Numbered from the stretch's first letter, positions 34,421 through 43,687 are shown. The stretch is DNA of 64,000 nt from Frigoribacterium sp. PhB116 (GCF_004364285.1 NZ_SOBE01000002.1:930001-994000), one strand, 5' to 3'. A program made the numbers and translations. Notes: a model not told the origin generated them from the sequence alone.

Positions 34421-36178
34421 GTGGCAGACACCGTCGCCGACCAGATCATCGCCCAGCTCGTCGCCGCCGGGGTCCGGCGCATCTACGGGATCGTCGGCGA
34501 CAGCCTGAACCCGATCGTCGACGCGGTCCGCCGCACCGGAGGTTCGGCGAAGGGCGGCATCGACTGGATCCACGTGCGCAACGAGGAGGCGGCGGCCTTC
34601 ATGGCGTCCGGCGACGCGCAGATGAGCGGCGAGCTCGCCGTCTGCGCCGGCTCCTGCGGCCCCGGCAACCTGCACCTGATCAACGGCCTCTACGACGCCC
34701 ACCGCAGCCGTGCGAAGGTGCTCGCGATCGCGAGCCACATCCCCAGCGCGATGATCGGCACCGACTACTTCCAGGAGACGCACCCCGACCGGCTCTTCGT
34801 CGAGTGCTCGGGCTACTCCGAGATGATCTCGACGGCCGTCCAGTCGCCGTCGGTCGTCGCCTCCGCCATCCGGCACGCGGTGGCCGGGCACGGCGTCAGC
34901 GTCGTGACGCTGCCCGGCGACATCGCGGAGCTCGAGGCGCAGGGCGCCACGCCGCCCCACCTCACGACCCGCGCCCCCGAGCTCGTCCCCGCGCAGGAGG
35001 ACGTGCAGGCCCTCGCCGACGCGATCAACGCGGCCGGCACCGTCGCCTTCTTCGTCGGCGAGGGAGGCCGCGGCGCCCACGACGAGATCATCGAGCTGGC
35101 CGGCGTCGTCGGGGCGCCGATCGGCCACAGCCTGCGCGGCAAGGACGTCATCCAGCACGACAACCCCTACGACGTCGGCATGACGGGCCTGCTCGGCTAC
35201 GGGGCCGCGCACGCGGGCATCCACGACGCCGACCTGCTCGTGCTGCTCGGCACCGACTTCCCCTACCCGCAGTTCCTGCCCGACGGCGACCAGGTGACGG
35301 TCGCCCAGGTCGACGTCGAGGCCGCCGTGATCGGTCGTCGCGCGACGGTGCACGTGCCGGTTCACGGTGCCGTGCTGCCCACCCTGCGCATGCTGAAGCC
35401 GCTGGTGAAGCCCAAGAAGAGCCGTCGGTTCCTCGACAAGACGCTCGAGAAGCACGAGAAGCTGATGGGCAGCGTCGTGGGCGCGTACACGAAGAGGGCC
35501 GAGAAGCTCGTCCCGATCCACCCCGAGTACGCGGCGTCGATCCTCGACGAGATCGCCGCCGACGACGCGATCTTCACGGCCGACACGGGAATGGCGAACG
35601 TGTGGGCGGCCCGGTACATCACGCCGACGGCCGATCGTCGCGTCTTCGGCTCGTACCTGCACGGCTCGATGGCGAACGCCCTGCCGCACGCGCTCGGAGC
35701 CCAGCTCGCGTTCCCCGGCCGCCAGGTCGTCTCGATGTCGGGCGACGGCGGGCTCTCGATGCTGATGGGCGAGCTGATCACGGCGAAGATGTACGAGATC
35801 CCCGTGAAGATCGTCGTCTTCAACAACTCGACCCTCGGCCTGGTCAAGCTCGAGATGCTCGTCGACGGCTACCCGGACTTCGGCGTCGACGTGCCCTACG
35901 TCGACTACGCCGCGGTCGCGCGGTCGATCGGCATCCACGCGGTGCACGTCGACCAGCCGGGCGACCTCCGCGACGGCTTCGAGGCCGTGTTCGAGCACGA
36001 CGGACCGGCGCTGATCGACATCGCGACCGACCCGCAGGCGCTCTCGCTGCCTCCCGCGATCACGGGGGCCCAGGTGAAGGGCTTCTCGCTGGCGATGTCG
36101 AAGATCGTCATGAACGGAGGCGCGGGCGAGGTCGTGTCGATGGCGCGCTCGAACCTGCGCAACGTGCCGCGGCCGTAG
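34421..36178 (+). CDS. poxB: Pyruvate oxidase / pyruvate:quinone oxidoreductase
   Basis: 585 residues in the three-domain thiamine-diphosphate enzyme layout. VRNEEAAAFMASG carries the catalytic Glu, SCGPGNLHLINGLYDAHRS and a central FAD-binding domain follow, and SGDGGLSMLMGELITAK to NNSTLGLVKLEM is the ThDP/Mg motif. ALPHALGAQLAFPGRQVV is typical of PoxB rather than acetolactate synthase. It converts pyruvate to acetate and CO2 (quinone) or acetyl-phosphate (oxygen); which is not decided by sequence alone. GAGGAGGA lies 6 nt before the GTG. Phosphoketolase, elsewhere in the window, feeds the same pool. Confidence 0.92.
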   Translation: MADTVADQIIAQLVAAGVRRIYGIVGDSLNPIVDAVRRTGGSAKGGIDWIHVRNEEAAAFMASGDAQMSGELAVCAGSCGPGNLHLINGLYDAHRSRAKVLAIASHIPSAMIGTDYFQETHPDRLFVECSGYSEMISTAVQSPSVVASAIRHAVAGHGVSVVTLPGDIAELEAQGATPPHLTTRAPELVPAQEDVQALADAINAAGTVAFFVGEGGRGAHDEIIELAGVVGAPIGHSLRGKDVIQHDNPYDVGMTGLLGYGAAHAGIHDADLLVLLGTDFPYPQFLPDGDQVTVAQVDVEAAVIGRRATVHVPVHGAVLPTLRMLKPLVKPKKSRRFLDKTLEKHEKLMGSVVGAYTKRAEKLVPIHPEYAASILDEIAADDAIFTADTGMANVWAARYITPTADRRVFGSYLHGSMANALPHALGAQLAFPGRQVVSMSGDGGLSMLMGELITAKMYEIPVKIVVFNNSTLGLVKLEMLVDGYPDFGVDVPYVDYAAVARSIGIHAVHVDQPGDLRDGFEAVFEHDGPALIDIATDPQALSLPPAITGAQVKGFSLAMSKIVMNGGAGEVVSMARSNLRNVPRP

Positions 36179-36202
36179 GGCCCGGCACGGCAGCGCGAAG
36201 GC

Positions 36203-36237
36203 GGCGCGGCACCGGTCCCCAGGACCGGCGCCGCGCC
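36203..36237. terminator. Bidirectional intrinsic terminator
   Basis: A 16-bp stem with one A/C mismatch and a CCA loop, between convergent poxB and maltokinase genes. GCGCCTCC follows immediately. Confidence 0.8.
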
Positions 36238-36294
36238 TCCTCCGCTCCGTCACCACCGCGCGCGTGGCGCGAGGCAGAGGCGGCGGTGCGGGCC

Positions 36295-37650
36295 TCAGCC
36301 CGCGCGGCGACCCGACCGCGCGACGAGTCGAGCGACCGCAGCGAGCGGGATGCCGATCCAGTCCGGCCGGTTCCGCTTCTCGTAGATGGCCTCGTACACG
36401 GCCTTGTCGATCTCGAACGCGTCGAGCAGGGCGCGCTGGGCGCGCACGTCGACCCCCGAGGAGGCGATGTACCCGTCGACGAAGGCGACCCGCGAGTCGT
36501 GCGCCCAGGCTGCCGCGTCGACCGGGGGAGACTGCTGCGCGAGCGACCCGGCGACGTAGTCGAACGAGCGGAGCATGCCGGCGATGTCCCGCAGCACGAG
36601 GTCGGCACGCGAGCGCTCGGGCATCGGCCGGAGAGGCTCGCCCTCGAAGTCGAGCAGGGTCCAGCCGCGGCTGGGCGACTGGAGGGCCTGCCCGAGGTGC
36701 AGGTCGCCGTGGATCCGCTGGAGGCGCGGCCACGTCAGGGACTCGGCCGCGTCGTAGACCGCGAGGACCGCCTCCTCGTGCTCGGCGATCTCGGGCACCT
36801 CGCGCGCCGCGATCGAGATGCGGCGCCGCATGCTCGTGAGGGCCTCGGCGACGGCCGAGGCGTCGGCGTCGACCGTGCCGAGCTGCTCGGCGAGGGTGGC
36901 GTGCACCTCGGCGACGGCGGTCCCGAGCTCGCGGGCGGAGGTGGTGAAGTCCTGGCCGGCGGAGGCGGCGTCGAGTGCGACGCGCCAGGCGTCCTCGGCT
37001 CCGGCGAGGAACTCCTGCGAGAAGGCGAGGTGGCCGCGCGCCTCGCCGTGGTCGCGGCCGGGGTCGGGCCAGGTGGCGTGCAGCGACCCGAACGTCGTCG
37101 GCACCCTGGTCGAGCCGCCCTCGGTCAGCGCGGCCTGGGTCGTGACGTCGGGGTTGTCGCCGTGGTGCAGCACCCGGAACACCTTCGCGATGGCGTGCTC
37201 GACGGGCCCGCCCTCGAGGTCGTAGATGATCGACGTGTTCGACTGCTCGCCCTTCAGCACGCGCGACCTCCGCACCCGCCCGGCCTCGACCAGCGGCGTG
37301 CCGTCGACGACGACGTCGGACCCCTCCACGTGGGCACGGCTCGACATCAGCTCGAAGAGGTGACGCGCGTACGCGGGGTCGTGCGGGGCGTCGTAGAGGT
37401 AGAGGTCGTCGGCCGAGCCGATGAAGGCCGCGTCGCCGCCGGGCAGCGGGGTGCGGCGCGCGACCACGGGCACCTGGTACAGCACGGGCAGCTCGGGCGC
37501 CTCGTCGATCACGAGCAGCGTCATCGCGAGGACGCCGTCGAGGTCGGCCTCGAACGACCCGATCACCCGGATCGCGGGCGTGCTCCCCTTCGTGGCGTAC
37601 CAGCGCTGTCGCGCCATCCATCCGGCAAGGGTCGGCGCGACGTCGCTCAT
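36295..37650 (-). CDS. mak: Maltokinase (Mak/Pep2-like)
   Basis: 451 residues. The N-terminal cap domain (WMARQRWYATKG, characteristic of maltokinases) precedes a kinase domain with IHGDLHLGQALQS and LLDFEGEPLRPMPERS. RDIAGMLRSFDYVAG is also typical. It phosphorylates maltose with ATP to maltose-1-phosphate, the donor for GlgE alpha-glucan synthesis, usually after TreS. Neither treS nor glgE is adjacent. TAGGGT (37662-37657) ends 6 nt before the ATG. Confidence 0.9.
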   Translation of the reverse strand: MSDVAPTLAGWMARQRWYATKGSTPAIRVIGSFEADLDGVLAMTLLVIDEAPELPVLYQVPVVARRTPLPGGDAAFIGSADDLYLYDAPHDPAYARHLFELMSSRAHVEGSDVVVDGTPLVEAGRVRRSRVLKGEQSNTSIIYDLEGGPVEHAIAKVFRVLHHGDNPDVTTQAALTEGGSTRVPTTFGSLHATWPDPGRDHGEARGHLAFSQEFLAGAEDAWRVALDAASAGQDFTTSARELGTAVAEVHATLAEQLGTVDADASAVAEALTSMRRRISIAAREVPEIAEHEEAVLAVYDAAESLTWPRLQRIHGDLHLGQALQSPSRGWTLLDFEGEPLRPMPERSRADLVLRDIAGMLRSFDYVAGSLAQQSPPVDAAAWAHDSRVAFVDGYIASSGVDVRAQRALLDAFEIDKAVYEAIYEKRNRPDWIGIPLAAVARLVARSGRRAG

Positions 37651-37769
37651 GCCCCGACCCTACGCCCGCGGGCAGGTGCGGAGACCGGCGAGTCCGGAGG
37701 CTGGCGGGTCCGGACCCGCCGGGCTCGGGGCGAAGGCGGTCCGGAGGCCGGTGCGTTAGAACGGTCTCC

Positions 37770-38558
37770 ATGACCACCAACGAGCAGACCGAGATCGAGC
37801 GCAAGTACGACGTCGACGAGGAGGCGGTCGTCCCCGACTTCGCCCGCGTCTCGAGCGTCGCGGACCCCGCAGGAGGCGCCGGCTCCGTCCTCGAGGTCGC
37901 CCGCGTCGAGCGCTCCGCCCCCGCGCACCTCCGTGCCGTCTACCACGACACGGAGGACCACCTCCTGCTGGGCTCTCGCATCACGCTCCGCCGACGGACG
38001 GGAGGCCACGACGAGGGCTGGCACCTCAAGCTCCCTCCCGCGGCCGCCGGCTCGGCCTCGAGTGGTGAGGACTCGAGTGGTCAGGAGATGTCCTCCGAGA
38101 CCTCTCAGGGGACAGGAACCGACCACTCGACGGCCGCATCAGCCTCCGACGGCAGCACCCGGGGGCGGCGCGAGGTGCACGCGCCCCTCGGCTCGGAGGA
38201 CGAGGGAGTCCCCGCCGAGCTGCTCGCCCGGGTCGAGGAGCAGCTCGGCGGCCGGACGGTCGCGCCCGTGATCGTGCTCGAGACGACGCGCACGGCGACG
38301 ACGCTCCGCGACCGGGAGGGCGCGCCCCTGGCCGAGCTCGCCGACGACGTCGTCACGGCGACCGTGTCGGGCCGCGAGGGGGCCGAGCCCGTCGTCCGTC
38401 GCTGGCGCGAGTGGGAGGCGGAGCTCGCCCCCGGCGTCGACGGCCCGTCGGGAGACGCCCTGCTCGACGCGATCGAGACGCGCCTGCTCGCCGCCGGCGC
38501 CGTCCCCTCGACGTCGCGCTCGAAGCTCGCCCGGGGCCTCGGCGCCGAGCCCGCCTGA
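37770..38558 (+). CDS. CYTH domain protein with a Ser-rich insertion
   Basis: 262 residues. EIERKYDVDE is the CYTH signature, with YHDTEDHLLLGSRITLRRRTG, HLKLP, LETTRTATTLRD, VTATVSG, WREWEAEL and SRSKLARGL following in the order seen in triphosphate tunnel enzymes. Residues ~93-130 are an inserted Ser/Thr/Glu/Gly stretch with a local direct repeat (CTCGAGTGGT) and lower GC, falling in a tunnel loop. Function: triphosphatase or adenylate-cyclase-like; unresolved. No CHAD domain is present. TAGAAC (37757-37762) ends 7 nt before the ATG. Confidence 0.85.
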   Translation: MTTNEQTEIERKYDVDEEAVVPDFARVSSVADPAGGAGSVLEVARVERSAPAHLRAVYHDTEDHLLLGSRITLRRRTGGHDEGWHLKLPPAAAGSASSGEDSSGQEMSSETSQGTGTDHSTAASASDGSTRGRREVHAPLGSEDEGVPAELLARVEEQLGGRTVAPVIVLETTRTATTLRDREGAPLAELADDVVTATVSGREGAEPVVRRWREWEAELAPGVDGPSGDALLDAIETRLLAAGAVPSTSRSKLARGLGAEPA

Positions 38559-38588
38559 GCCCGCGCCCTCGAGGTCAGGCGACGGACG

Positions 38589-39182
38589 TCAGGGGGAGGG
38601 GACGCCGCGGGAGGCGAGCAGCGCCTCGATCTTGCGCACGGTCGCGTCGTTCCGCGCCGTGACCGGCACGGCGAGCGACCGCCACCACGCGGCGGGCACG
38701 CGACTGGCGAGCACGCCGTCGGGCAGCCACTGGTAGACCGCCTCGCCCGTCACGACCATCAGCTCGGGGGCGAGGTCGGACGCAGGAGGCGCCTCCTCGA
38801 CCACGGGACGCCCCGCCTGGGCGAACGCGACCGACAGCAGCTTCGCCTCACGTGACCCGTCGCGCAGCGGGTTCGCCGCCGCGATCCGCGCGAACGCGTC
38901 GCCGCCGAGCACGACGAGCTCGGCGTCGACGCCCGTGCGCTGGCGGACGGCTGCCCGCAGGGCGTCGGCGTCCTCGGCCCCGAGCGGACGATCGGCCGAG
39001 AACACGAGGTTGCCGCTGTTCAGCAGCGTGGCGGCGCGCTGGTGTCCGAGGTCCTCCGCGGCCGCGCGCAGCTCGACCATCGGCACGCGCTTCGCCGTCC
39101 CGACGTTGATCCCGCGCAGCAGCGCGACGTGGTCGAGCCCGACCTGGTCGAGCGCGGCCGTGTCCTGCGCGAGGTGCCCCAC
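38589..39182 (-). CDS. DUF1697 domain-containing protein
   Basis: 197 residues. HVALLRGINVGTAKRVPMVE, TLLNSGNLVFSAD and KLLSVAFAQAG are the family blocks. The fold is ferredoxin-like and the biochemical role is unknown. Its GTG lies 6 nt after the oligopeptidase B stop, so the two are co-transcribed. The normal family start is near VALLRGINVG; the ~17 residues before it have no similarity and the true start could be internal. Confidence 0.85.
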   Translation of the reverse strand: MGHLAQDTAALDQVGLDHVALLRGINVGTAKRVPMVELRAAAEDLGHQRAATLLNSGNLVFSADRPLGAEDADALRAAVRQRTGVDAELVVLGGDAFARIAAANPLRDGSREAKLLSVAFAQAGRPVVEEAPPASDLAPELMVVTGEAVYQWLPDGVLASRVPAAWWRSLAVPVTARNDATVRKIEALLASRGVPSP

Positions 39183-39188
39183 GTCGGC

Positions 39189-41297
39189 CTAGGCGCGGCC
39201 GAGCACGTCGAGCAGCCACGCGAGCTCGAAGGCCCGCTCGCGCCACGACTCGTAGCGTCCGCTGACGCCGCCGTGGCCGGCCGACATCTCGGTCTTGAGC
39301 AGCACGGGAGCGCCGACGTCGCGCAGCCGCGCCGCCCACTTCGCGGGCTCGACGTAGAGCACGCGGGTGTCGTTGAGCGACGTCACCGCGAGGATGCGCG
39401 GGTACGTCGCCCCCTCACGCACGTTCTCGTACGGCGAGTAGCTCGCCATGTACTCGTAGACCTCGGGGTCGTGCAGGGGGTCGCCCCACTCGTCCCACTC
39501 GATCACGGTGAGGGGCAGCGACGGGTCGAGGATGCTCGTCAGGGCGTCGACGAACGGCACGGCCGCGACGATCCCGGCGAACCGCTCCGGTGCGATGTTC
39601 GCGACGGCGCCCATCAGCAGGCCGCCCGCGCTGCCGCCCTCGGCCACGAGGAGCTCGGGGCTGGTGCGTCCCTCAGCGATCAGGTGGTCGGCGACGTCGA
39701 CGAAGTCGGTGAAGGTGTTCTTCTTCGACAGGGTCTTGCCCTGCTCGTACCAGGCGCGGCCCATCTCGCCGCCGCCGCGCACGTGCGCGACCGCGAAGAC
39801 CACGCCGCGGTCGAGCATCGAGAGGCGGGCGACGCTGAAGCCCGGGTCGATGCTGTGCTCGTACGAGCCGTAGCCGTAGAGGTGCAGGGGAGCCGGCTCG
39901 CCGACGCGGACGGCGTCGCGCCGCCAGACGAGCGAGATCGGGATGCGGGTGCCGTCGGCAGCCGTCGCCCACTCGCGGGCCTGCTGGTAGTCGGCGGAGT
40001 CGTAGTCGCCGAGCACGACCTGGCGCTTGAGCACACGGCGCTCGCCGTTGCGCACGTCGAGGTCGACGACGGTCGAGGGCGTCGTGAACGACGTGTGGAC
40101 GAACCGCACGGTCGGCTGGGCGAACTCGGGGCCGCCCGACGCCCCTGCCGAGAACAGCGGCTCGTCGAACTCGACCTCGACCGGCTCGCCGATGCCGTCG
40201 GGGCCCAGGGGGACGACCGAGAAGCGCGGCAGCGCCTCGCGGCGGTACTCGACGACGAGGTGCCCGGCGAAGGCGTCGACCGACTCGAGTCGGACGGAGG
40301 CGCTGTGCGGCACGACGACCTGGCGGTCGGTCGTCGAGGTCGGGTCGTCGGCCGGCACGTCGACCAGCTCGAAGTTCTCGGCACCGTCGTTGTGGACGAC
40401 CAGGAGGCGGTCGCTGCCCGCGATCACGGCGTGCTCCACCTCGTACTCGACGCCCTCCCGGCGGGGCCAGACGACCCGGAACTCGCCGGTCGGGTGGGTC
40501 GCGTCCAGCAGCCAGGTCTCGCTGGTGATCTTCGAGCCCATCTCGATCAGCAGGTACTGGCGGCTGCGGGTGAGGCCGACGCCGATCCAGAAGCGCTCGT
40601 CGGGCTCGGTCATCACGACGACGTCGTCGCCCGTCGTGCCGACACGGTGCCGCCAGATGGTGTCGGGCCGCCACGCCTCGTCGACGGTGGGGTAGAAGAT
40701 CCACTCGCCGGTCGCGTCGAACACGGCGCCGGGAGCGGTGTCCTCGACGCGGTCGTCGAGGTCGCGGCCGGTCTCGAGGTCGCGGACCCGCAGCAGGTAG
40801 CGCTCGTCGCCCGTCGTGTCGACGGCCCAGGCCAGGCGGGTGCCGTCGGCCGAGACGTCGAAGCTGCCGAGCGAGAAGAAGTCGTGCCCCTCGGCCTCGA
40901 CGTTGCCGTCGAGCAGCACCTGCTCGCCCTCGGCGGCGCGGTCGGCGGCGATCGCCGGGGGAGTCCAGTCGTCCGGCCCGGAGATCGGGGCGCGGCAGTG
41001 GATGCCGTACTGCTTCCCCTCCGCCGTGCGCGAGTAGTACCACCACGAGCCCTCGCGCACGGGAACGCCGAGGTCGGTCTCCTGCACGCGGCCCTTGATC
41101 TCCTCGAAGATCGTCTCGCGCAGGGCGGCCAGGTGGTCGGTCTGCTCGGCCGTGTACGCGTTCTCGGCCTCGAGGTGGGCGATCACCTCGGGGTCCTCCT
41201 TGTCGCGCAGCCACTCGTAGGCGTCGACGACGTCGTGGCCGTGGTGGCTGCGGACGACGGGCTTCTGCGGGGCGCGGGGAGGGGTGAGGGAGGCCAT
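39189..41297 (-). CDS. ptrB: Oligopeptidase B / S9A prolyl oligopeptidase family serine peptidase
   Basis: 702 residues. An N-terminal seven-bladed propeller (DAYEWLRDKEDPEVIAHLEA at its start, a family hallmark) precedes the hydrolase domain: LVAEGGSAGGLLMGAVAN (nucleophile Ser), NDTRVLYVEPAKW (Asp) and SAGHGGVSGRYESW (His). VRGGGEMGRAWYEQGK is diagnostic of PtrB. It cleaves short peptides after basic residues in the cytoplasm. TAGGCT (41309-41304) ends 6 nt before the ATG. DUF1697 follows in the operon. Confidence 0.93.
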   Translation of the reverse strand: MASLTPPRAPQKPVVRSHHGHDVVDAYEWLRDKEDPEVIAHLEAENAYTAEQTDHLAALRETIFEEIKGRVQETDLGVPVREGSWWYYSRTAEGKQYGIHCRAPISGPDDWTPPAIAADRAAEGEQVLLDGNVEAEGHDFFSLGSFDVSADGTRLAWAVDTTGDERYLLRVRDLETGRDLDDRVEDTAPGAVFDATGEWIFYPTVDEAWRPDTIWRHRVGTTGDDVVVMTEPDERFWIGVGLTRSRQYLLIEMGSKITSETWLLDATHPTGEFRVVWPRREGVEYEVEHAVIAGSDRLLVVHNDGAENFELVDVPADDPTSTTDRQVVVPHSASVRLESVDAFAGHLVVEYRREALPRFSVVPLGPDGIGEPVEVEFDEPLFSAGASGGPEFAQPTVRFVHTSFTTPSTVVDLDVRNGERRVLKRQVVLGDYDSADYQQAREWATAADGTRIPISLVWRRDAVRVGEPAPLHLYGYGSYEHSIDPGFSVARLSMLDRGVVFAVAHVRGGGEMGRAWYEQGKTLSKKNTFTDFVDVADHLIAEGRTSPELLVAEGGSAGGLLMGAVANIAPERFAGIVAAVPFVDALTSILDPSLPLTVIEWDEWGDPLHDPEVYEYMASYSPYENVREGATYPRILAVTSLNDTRVLYVEPAKWAARLRDVGAPVLLKTEMSAGHGGVSGRYESWRERAFELAWLLDVLGRA

Positions 41298-41342
41298 CCC
41301 GCCAGCCTAGCCAGGCTGCCGCGTCGTGCTCCGGCTCGCGCC

Positions 41343-42188
41343 TCAGACCCCGCGGTCGGACCCCGTGAGGCCGTCCTGCTCGGGGACGTCGGGGTACTCG
41401 TCGGACGCGACGTGGCTCTCGGCGGGGCCGGGGGCCGCCTCCTGTCGACGGATCTCGGCCGCCTCCTCCGGGGTGCCGGCCTTCTCGGCGCCGCCGGCGG
41501 TGCGCACGCCCGGCAGCGTGGCGAGGCCGTCCAGGTCGTCGTCGGGCACGCCTGCGGGGTCGGGCAGGTCGGCGGGGTCGGGCAGGTCGGCAGGGGCTGG
41601 CTGGTCGGCGTGCGCGTCGCTGGTCATGCGGGCGACGGTACCCGCGCCTCCCGGCCGCAGTCCGTCGTCCGCCAGCAGGGTCGTCGGGGCCCGCAGCCCC
41701 GCGACGGTCGGGGCGAGGTGCGCCTCGCCCGGCTCGAGGTCGGCGATGGCCCGGCGCGGGTCGCGGAGGCGTCGGACGCTCTCGTTGAGCCGCGCGTGCA
41801 GCTGCATGAGGTGCAGGCGGTACAGGTCGGGAGCGTCCTCGCTGTCGTCGAGGAACGTGTTGCACGCCAGCGTCATCTCGTTGAGCACGGGCAACGCGGT
41901 CGAGCGCGGACGCGTGCGCCGACGTGCCGCGCGGATCACGCCCCGCAGCGCGCCGATCGACCGCCGTGCGTGCTGCCAGCCGGGGTCGCGGGTCGCGGCG
42001 TCGGGGCTGCGCGTGGCGGAGATGCGCCGGAGCACCCGCCGGAAGTGGATCTCGGTCACGAGCTCGTTGAGGGCCGAGGCCTCGGCCCGACGCGACTCGA
42101 GCAGCCGCACGAGCAGGTTCGAGGCGAAGGCCGCCCCGGCGCCGAGGAACGCGCCGAGCGTCACGGTGAGGACGTCGCTCCAGATCAT
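41343..42188 (-). CDS. Hypothetical protein with N-terminal membrane anchor and acidic tail
   Basis: 281 residues, family not recognised. One membrane segment lies at ~8-28 (VTLGAFLGAGAAFASNLLV), then a basic helical region to ~180, then an acidic Pro/Ala-rich tail with ADLPDPADLPDPAGVPDD. TAGCGT (42200-42195) ends 6 nt before the ATG. The tail begins at an internal Met (MTSDAHADQP) preceded by a GCGCCTCC motif normally found between genes here, so this may be two genes fused in frame, or the tail may have its own start. Confidence 0.6.
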   Translation of the reverse strand: MIWSDVLTVTLGAFLGAGAAFASNLLVRLLESRRAEASALNELVTEIHFRRVLRRISATRSPDAATRDPGWQHARRSIGALRGVIRAARRRTRPRSTALPVLNEMTLACNTFLDDSEDAPDLYRLHLMQLHARLNESVRRLRDPRRAIADLEPGEAHLAPTVAGLRAPTTLLADDGLRPGGAGTVARMTSDAHADQPAPADLPDPADLPDPAGVPDDDLDGLATLPGVRTAGGAEKAGTPEEAAEIRRQEAAPGPAESHVASDEYPDVPEQDGLTGSDRGV

Positions 42189-42272
42189 GCGGCCACGCTA
42201 GCCGCGACCCCCGACAGCGCGACGCCGAGAACGAGACGTCGCGAGGTCGCCGCCCCAGACGCGGTCAGCCCC

Positions 42273-42623
42273 TCAGCGCGACGCCGCGTCGATGCGCCCC
42301 ATCAACGACCAGACGGCGCGCGACAGCTCCGGGTGCCACAGCGCGACCCCGCGGAGGAACCGCAGCTCGTCCTCGGCCCCGAGACCGCCCGCGACGGGCA
42401 CGCCCTCGACGCCCCGGGCGTCGGCGCGGATGCCGATCACGACCTGCTCGTCGACGGTCGGCAGCGACGGCACGACGTCCCACGGGTCCTCGCCTCCGCG
42501 GCAGCGCAGCTCGATCAGGGCGGCCAGCTCGTCGTGCGCCTCGGCCCGCAGCACCTCGAGGCTCCGGCCGGCGCCGCGGAACTCCGGCACGCCGCCGCGG
42601 GGTGCGTCGGGCGTCTCGGGCAT
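42273..42623 (-). CDS. Hypothetical 116-residue protein
   Basis: Not recognised. Soluble and mostly helical: EVLRAEAHDELAALIELRCR, then ELRFLRGVALWHPELSRAVW. One cysteine; no membrane segment. TAGGGT (42636-42631) ends 7 nt before the ATG, and codon use is like the neighbours, which supports it as a real gene. It is divergent from the NUDIX gene with ~120 bp between. Confidence 0.65.
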   Translation of the reverse strand: MPETPDAPRGGVPEFRGAGRSLEVLRAEAHDELAALIELRCRGGEDPWDVVPSLPTVDEQVVIGIRADARGVEGVPVAGGLGAEDELRFLRGVALWHPELSRAVWSLMGRIDAASR

Positions 42624-42741
42624 GACGACGACCCTACGCGGGGCGTCCCTGGACGCCTCCTCGGTGCCCGTCGCGCGGCTCCCGCGTCCCGGTGCCGCGG
42701 TCCTGCTCGGCGCCGGGCCGCCGGTCGCTACCCTGGGCGGC

Positions 42742-43224
42742 ATGCCCTACCGCGTCTGCGTCACGTACCTGCTGCGCGAGCGCGACGGGGTCGCCCAGGT
42801 GCTGCTCGGCCGCAAGAAGACCGGCCTCGGCGTCGGCTACCACGTGGGCCTCGGCGGCAAGCTCGAGCCGGGCGAGACGGCCGTCGAGGCGGCGGTCCGC
42901 GAGGTCGCCGAGGAGGCGGGCGTGACGGTCGACCCTGCCGACCTCGACCCCCGGGGCGAGCTGCTCTACCTCTTCCCCCACCGCGAGTCGTGGAGCCAGC
43001 GGTCGTCCGTGTTCGTGACGACCCGCTGGCAGGGCGAGCCGGCCGAGAGCGACGAGCTCGTGCCCGCCTGGCACGACGTGGCCGACCTGCCCCTCGACGA
43101 GATGTGGGACGACGCCCGGCAGTGGCTGCCCGGCGTGCTCGTCGGGGGACACGTGGCCCACGAGTTCACCTTCGGCGACGACCTCGCGACGGTGGTCTCC
43201 GACCGGCCGCTGCCCACCTCCTGA
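42742..43224 (+). CDS. NUDIX hydrolase (8-oxo-dGTP diphosphatase-like)
   Basis: 160 residues. The Nudix box is complete: GGKLEPGETAVEAAVREVAE followed by EAGV. GRKKTGLGVGYHVGLGGK resembles MTH1-type enzymes that hydrolyse oxidised nucleotides. TACCCT (42729-42734) ends 7 nt before the ATG, and no Shine-Dalgarno sequence is present. Two hairpins follow the stop. Confidence 0.9.
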   Translation: MPYRVCVTYLLRERDGVAQVLLGRKKTGLGVGYHVGLGGKLEPGETAVEAAVREVAEEAGVTVDPADLDPRGELLYLFPHRESWSQRSSVFVTTRWQGEPAESDELVPAWHDVADLPLDEMWDDARQWLPGVLVGGHVAHEFTFGDDLATVVSDRPLPTS

Positions 43225-43239
43225 GGCCCCGTCCGGTCC

Positions 43240-43297
43240 GCAGAACGGAGGACTCCGGCGCGTTCTGCCCCCTCTCGGGTGCCCCCGCAAGAGGGGG
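43240..43297 (+). terminator. Two consecutive hairpins after the NUDIX gene
   Basis: GCAGAACG/CGTTCTGC (43240-43247/43261-43268) is followed at once by CCCCCTCT/AGAGGGGG (43268-43275/43290-43297). TACAGT (43321-43326) just beyond is a -10-like box for the next small gene. Confidence 0.65.
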
Positions 43298-43381
43298 ACG
43301 CACGCTCCGGGCGCGATCCCTACAGTCGATGGAGACGAGTCATTCGGGTGACAGATCAACACGATCAGGAGAGAGTGCGAC

Positions 43382-43687
43382 ATGAGCGGACACCAGGCGG
43401 TCACCATCCGTGCGACACGCACGACGGGTGGCACGCGACGGTGGGCCGAGTTGTCCCTGACGACACCGCGATGGGTGGTGGCCCTCGGGTGGGCCGTCGC
43501 CGTTGCCGCGATCGTCGTGGGCGCCGTGCTGGGGAGCACGGGACTCGCACTCTCCCTGATCGGCACCGCCGCGGTGCTCACGCGCTTCGCGGTCGTCGCC
43601 GTCCGCTTCGCGCACTCGGACCGGGCCGCCGAACAGGCCCTGCTCGCCAGGCGCGGAGCGGCCGCGGTCGCTGCCGGGAGCCGCTGA
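43382..43687 (+). CDS. Small membrane protein, 101 residues
   Basis: Unrecognised family. Two membrane segments lie around residues 30-50 (WVVALGWAVAVAAIVVGAVL) and 53-75 (GLALSLIGTAAVLTRFAVV), between a basic N terminus and a short Arg/Ala-rich C terminus. AGGAGAGA lies about 8 nt before the ATG. A near-perfect palindromic terminator follows. Confidence 0.7.
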   Translation: MSGHQAVTIRATRTTGGTRRWAELSLTTPRWVVALGWAVAVAAIVVGAVLGSTGLALSLIGTAAVLTRFAVVAVRFAHSDRAAEQALLARRGAAAVAAGSR

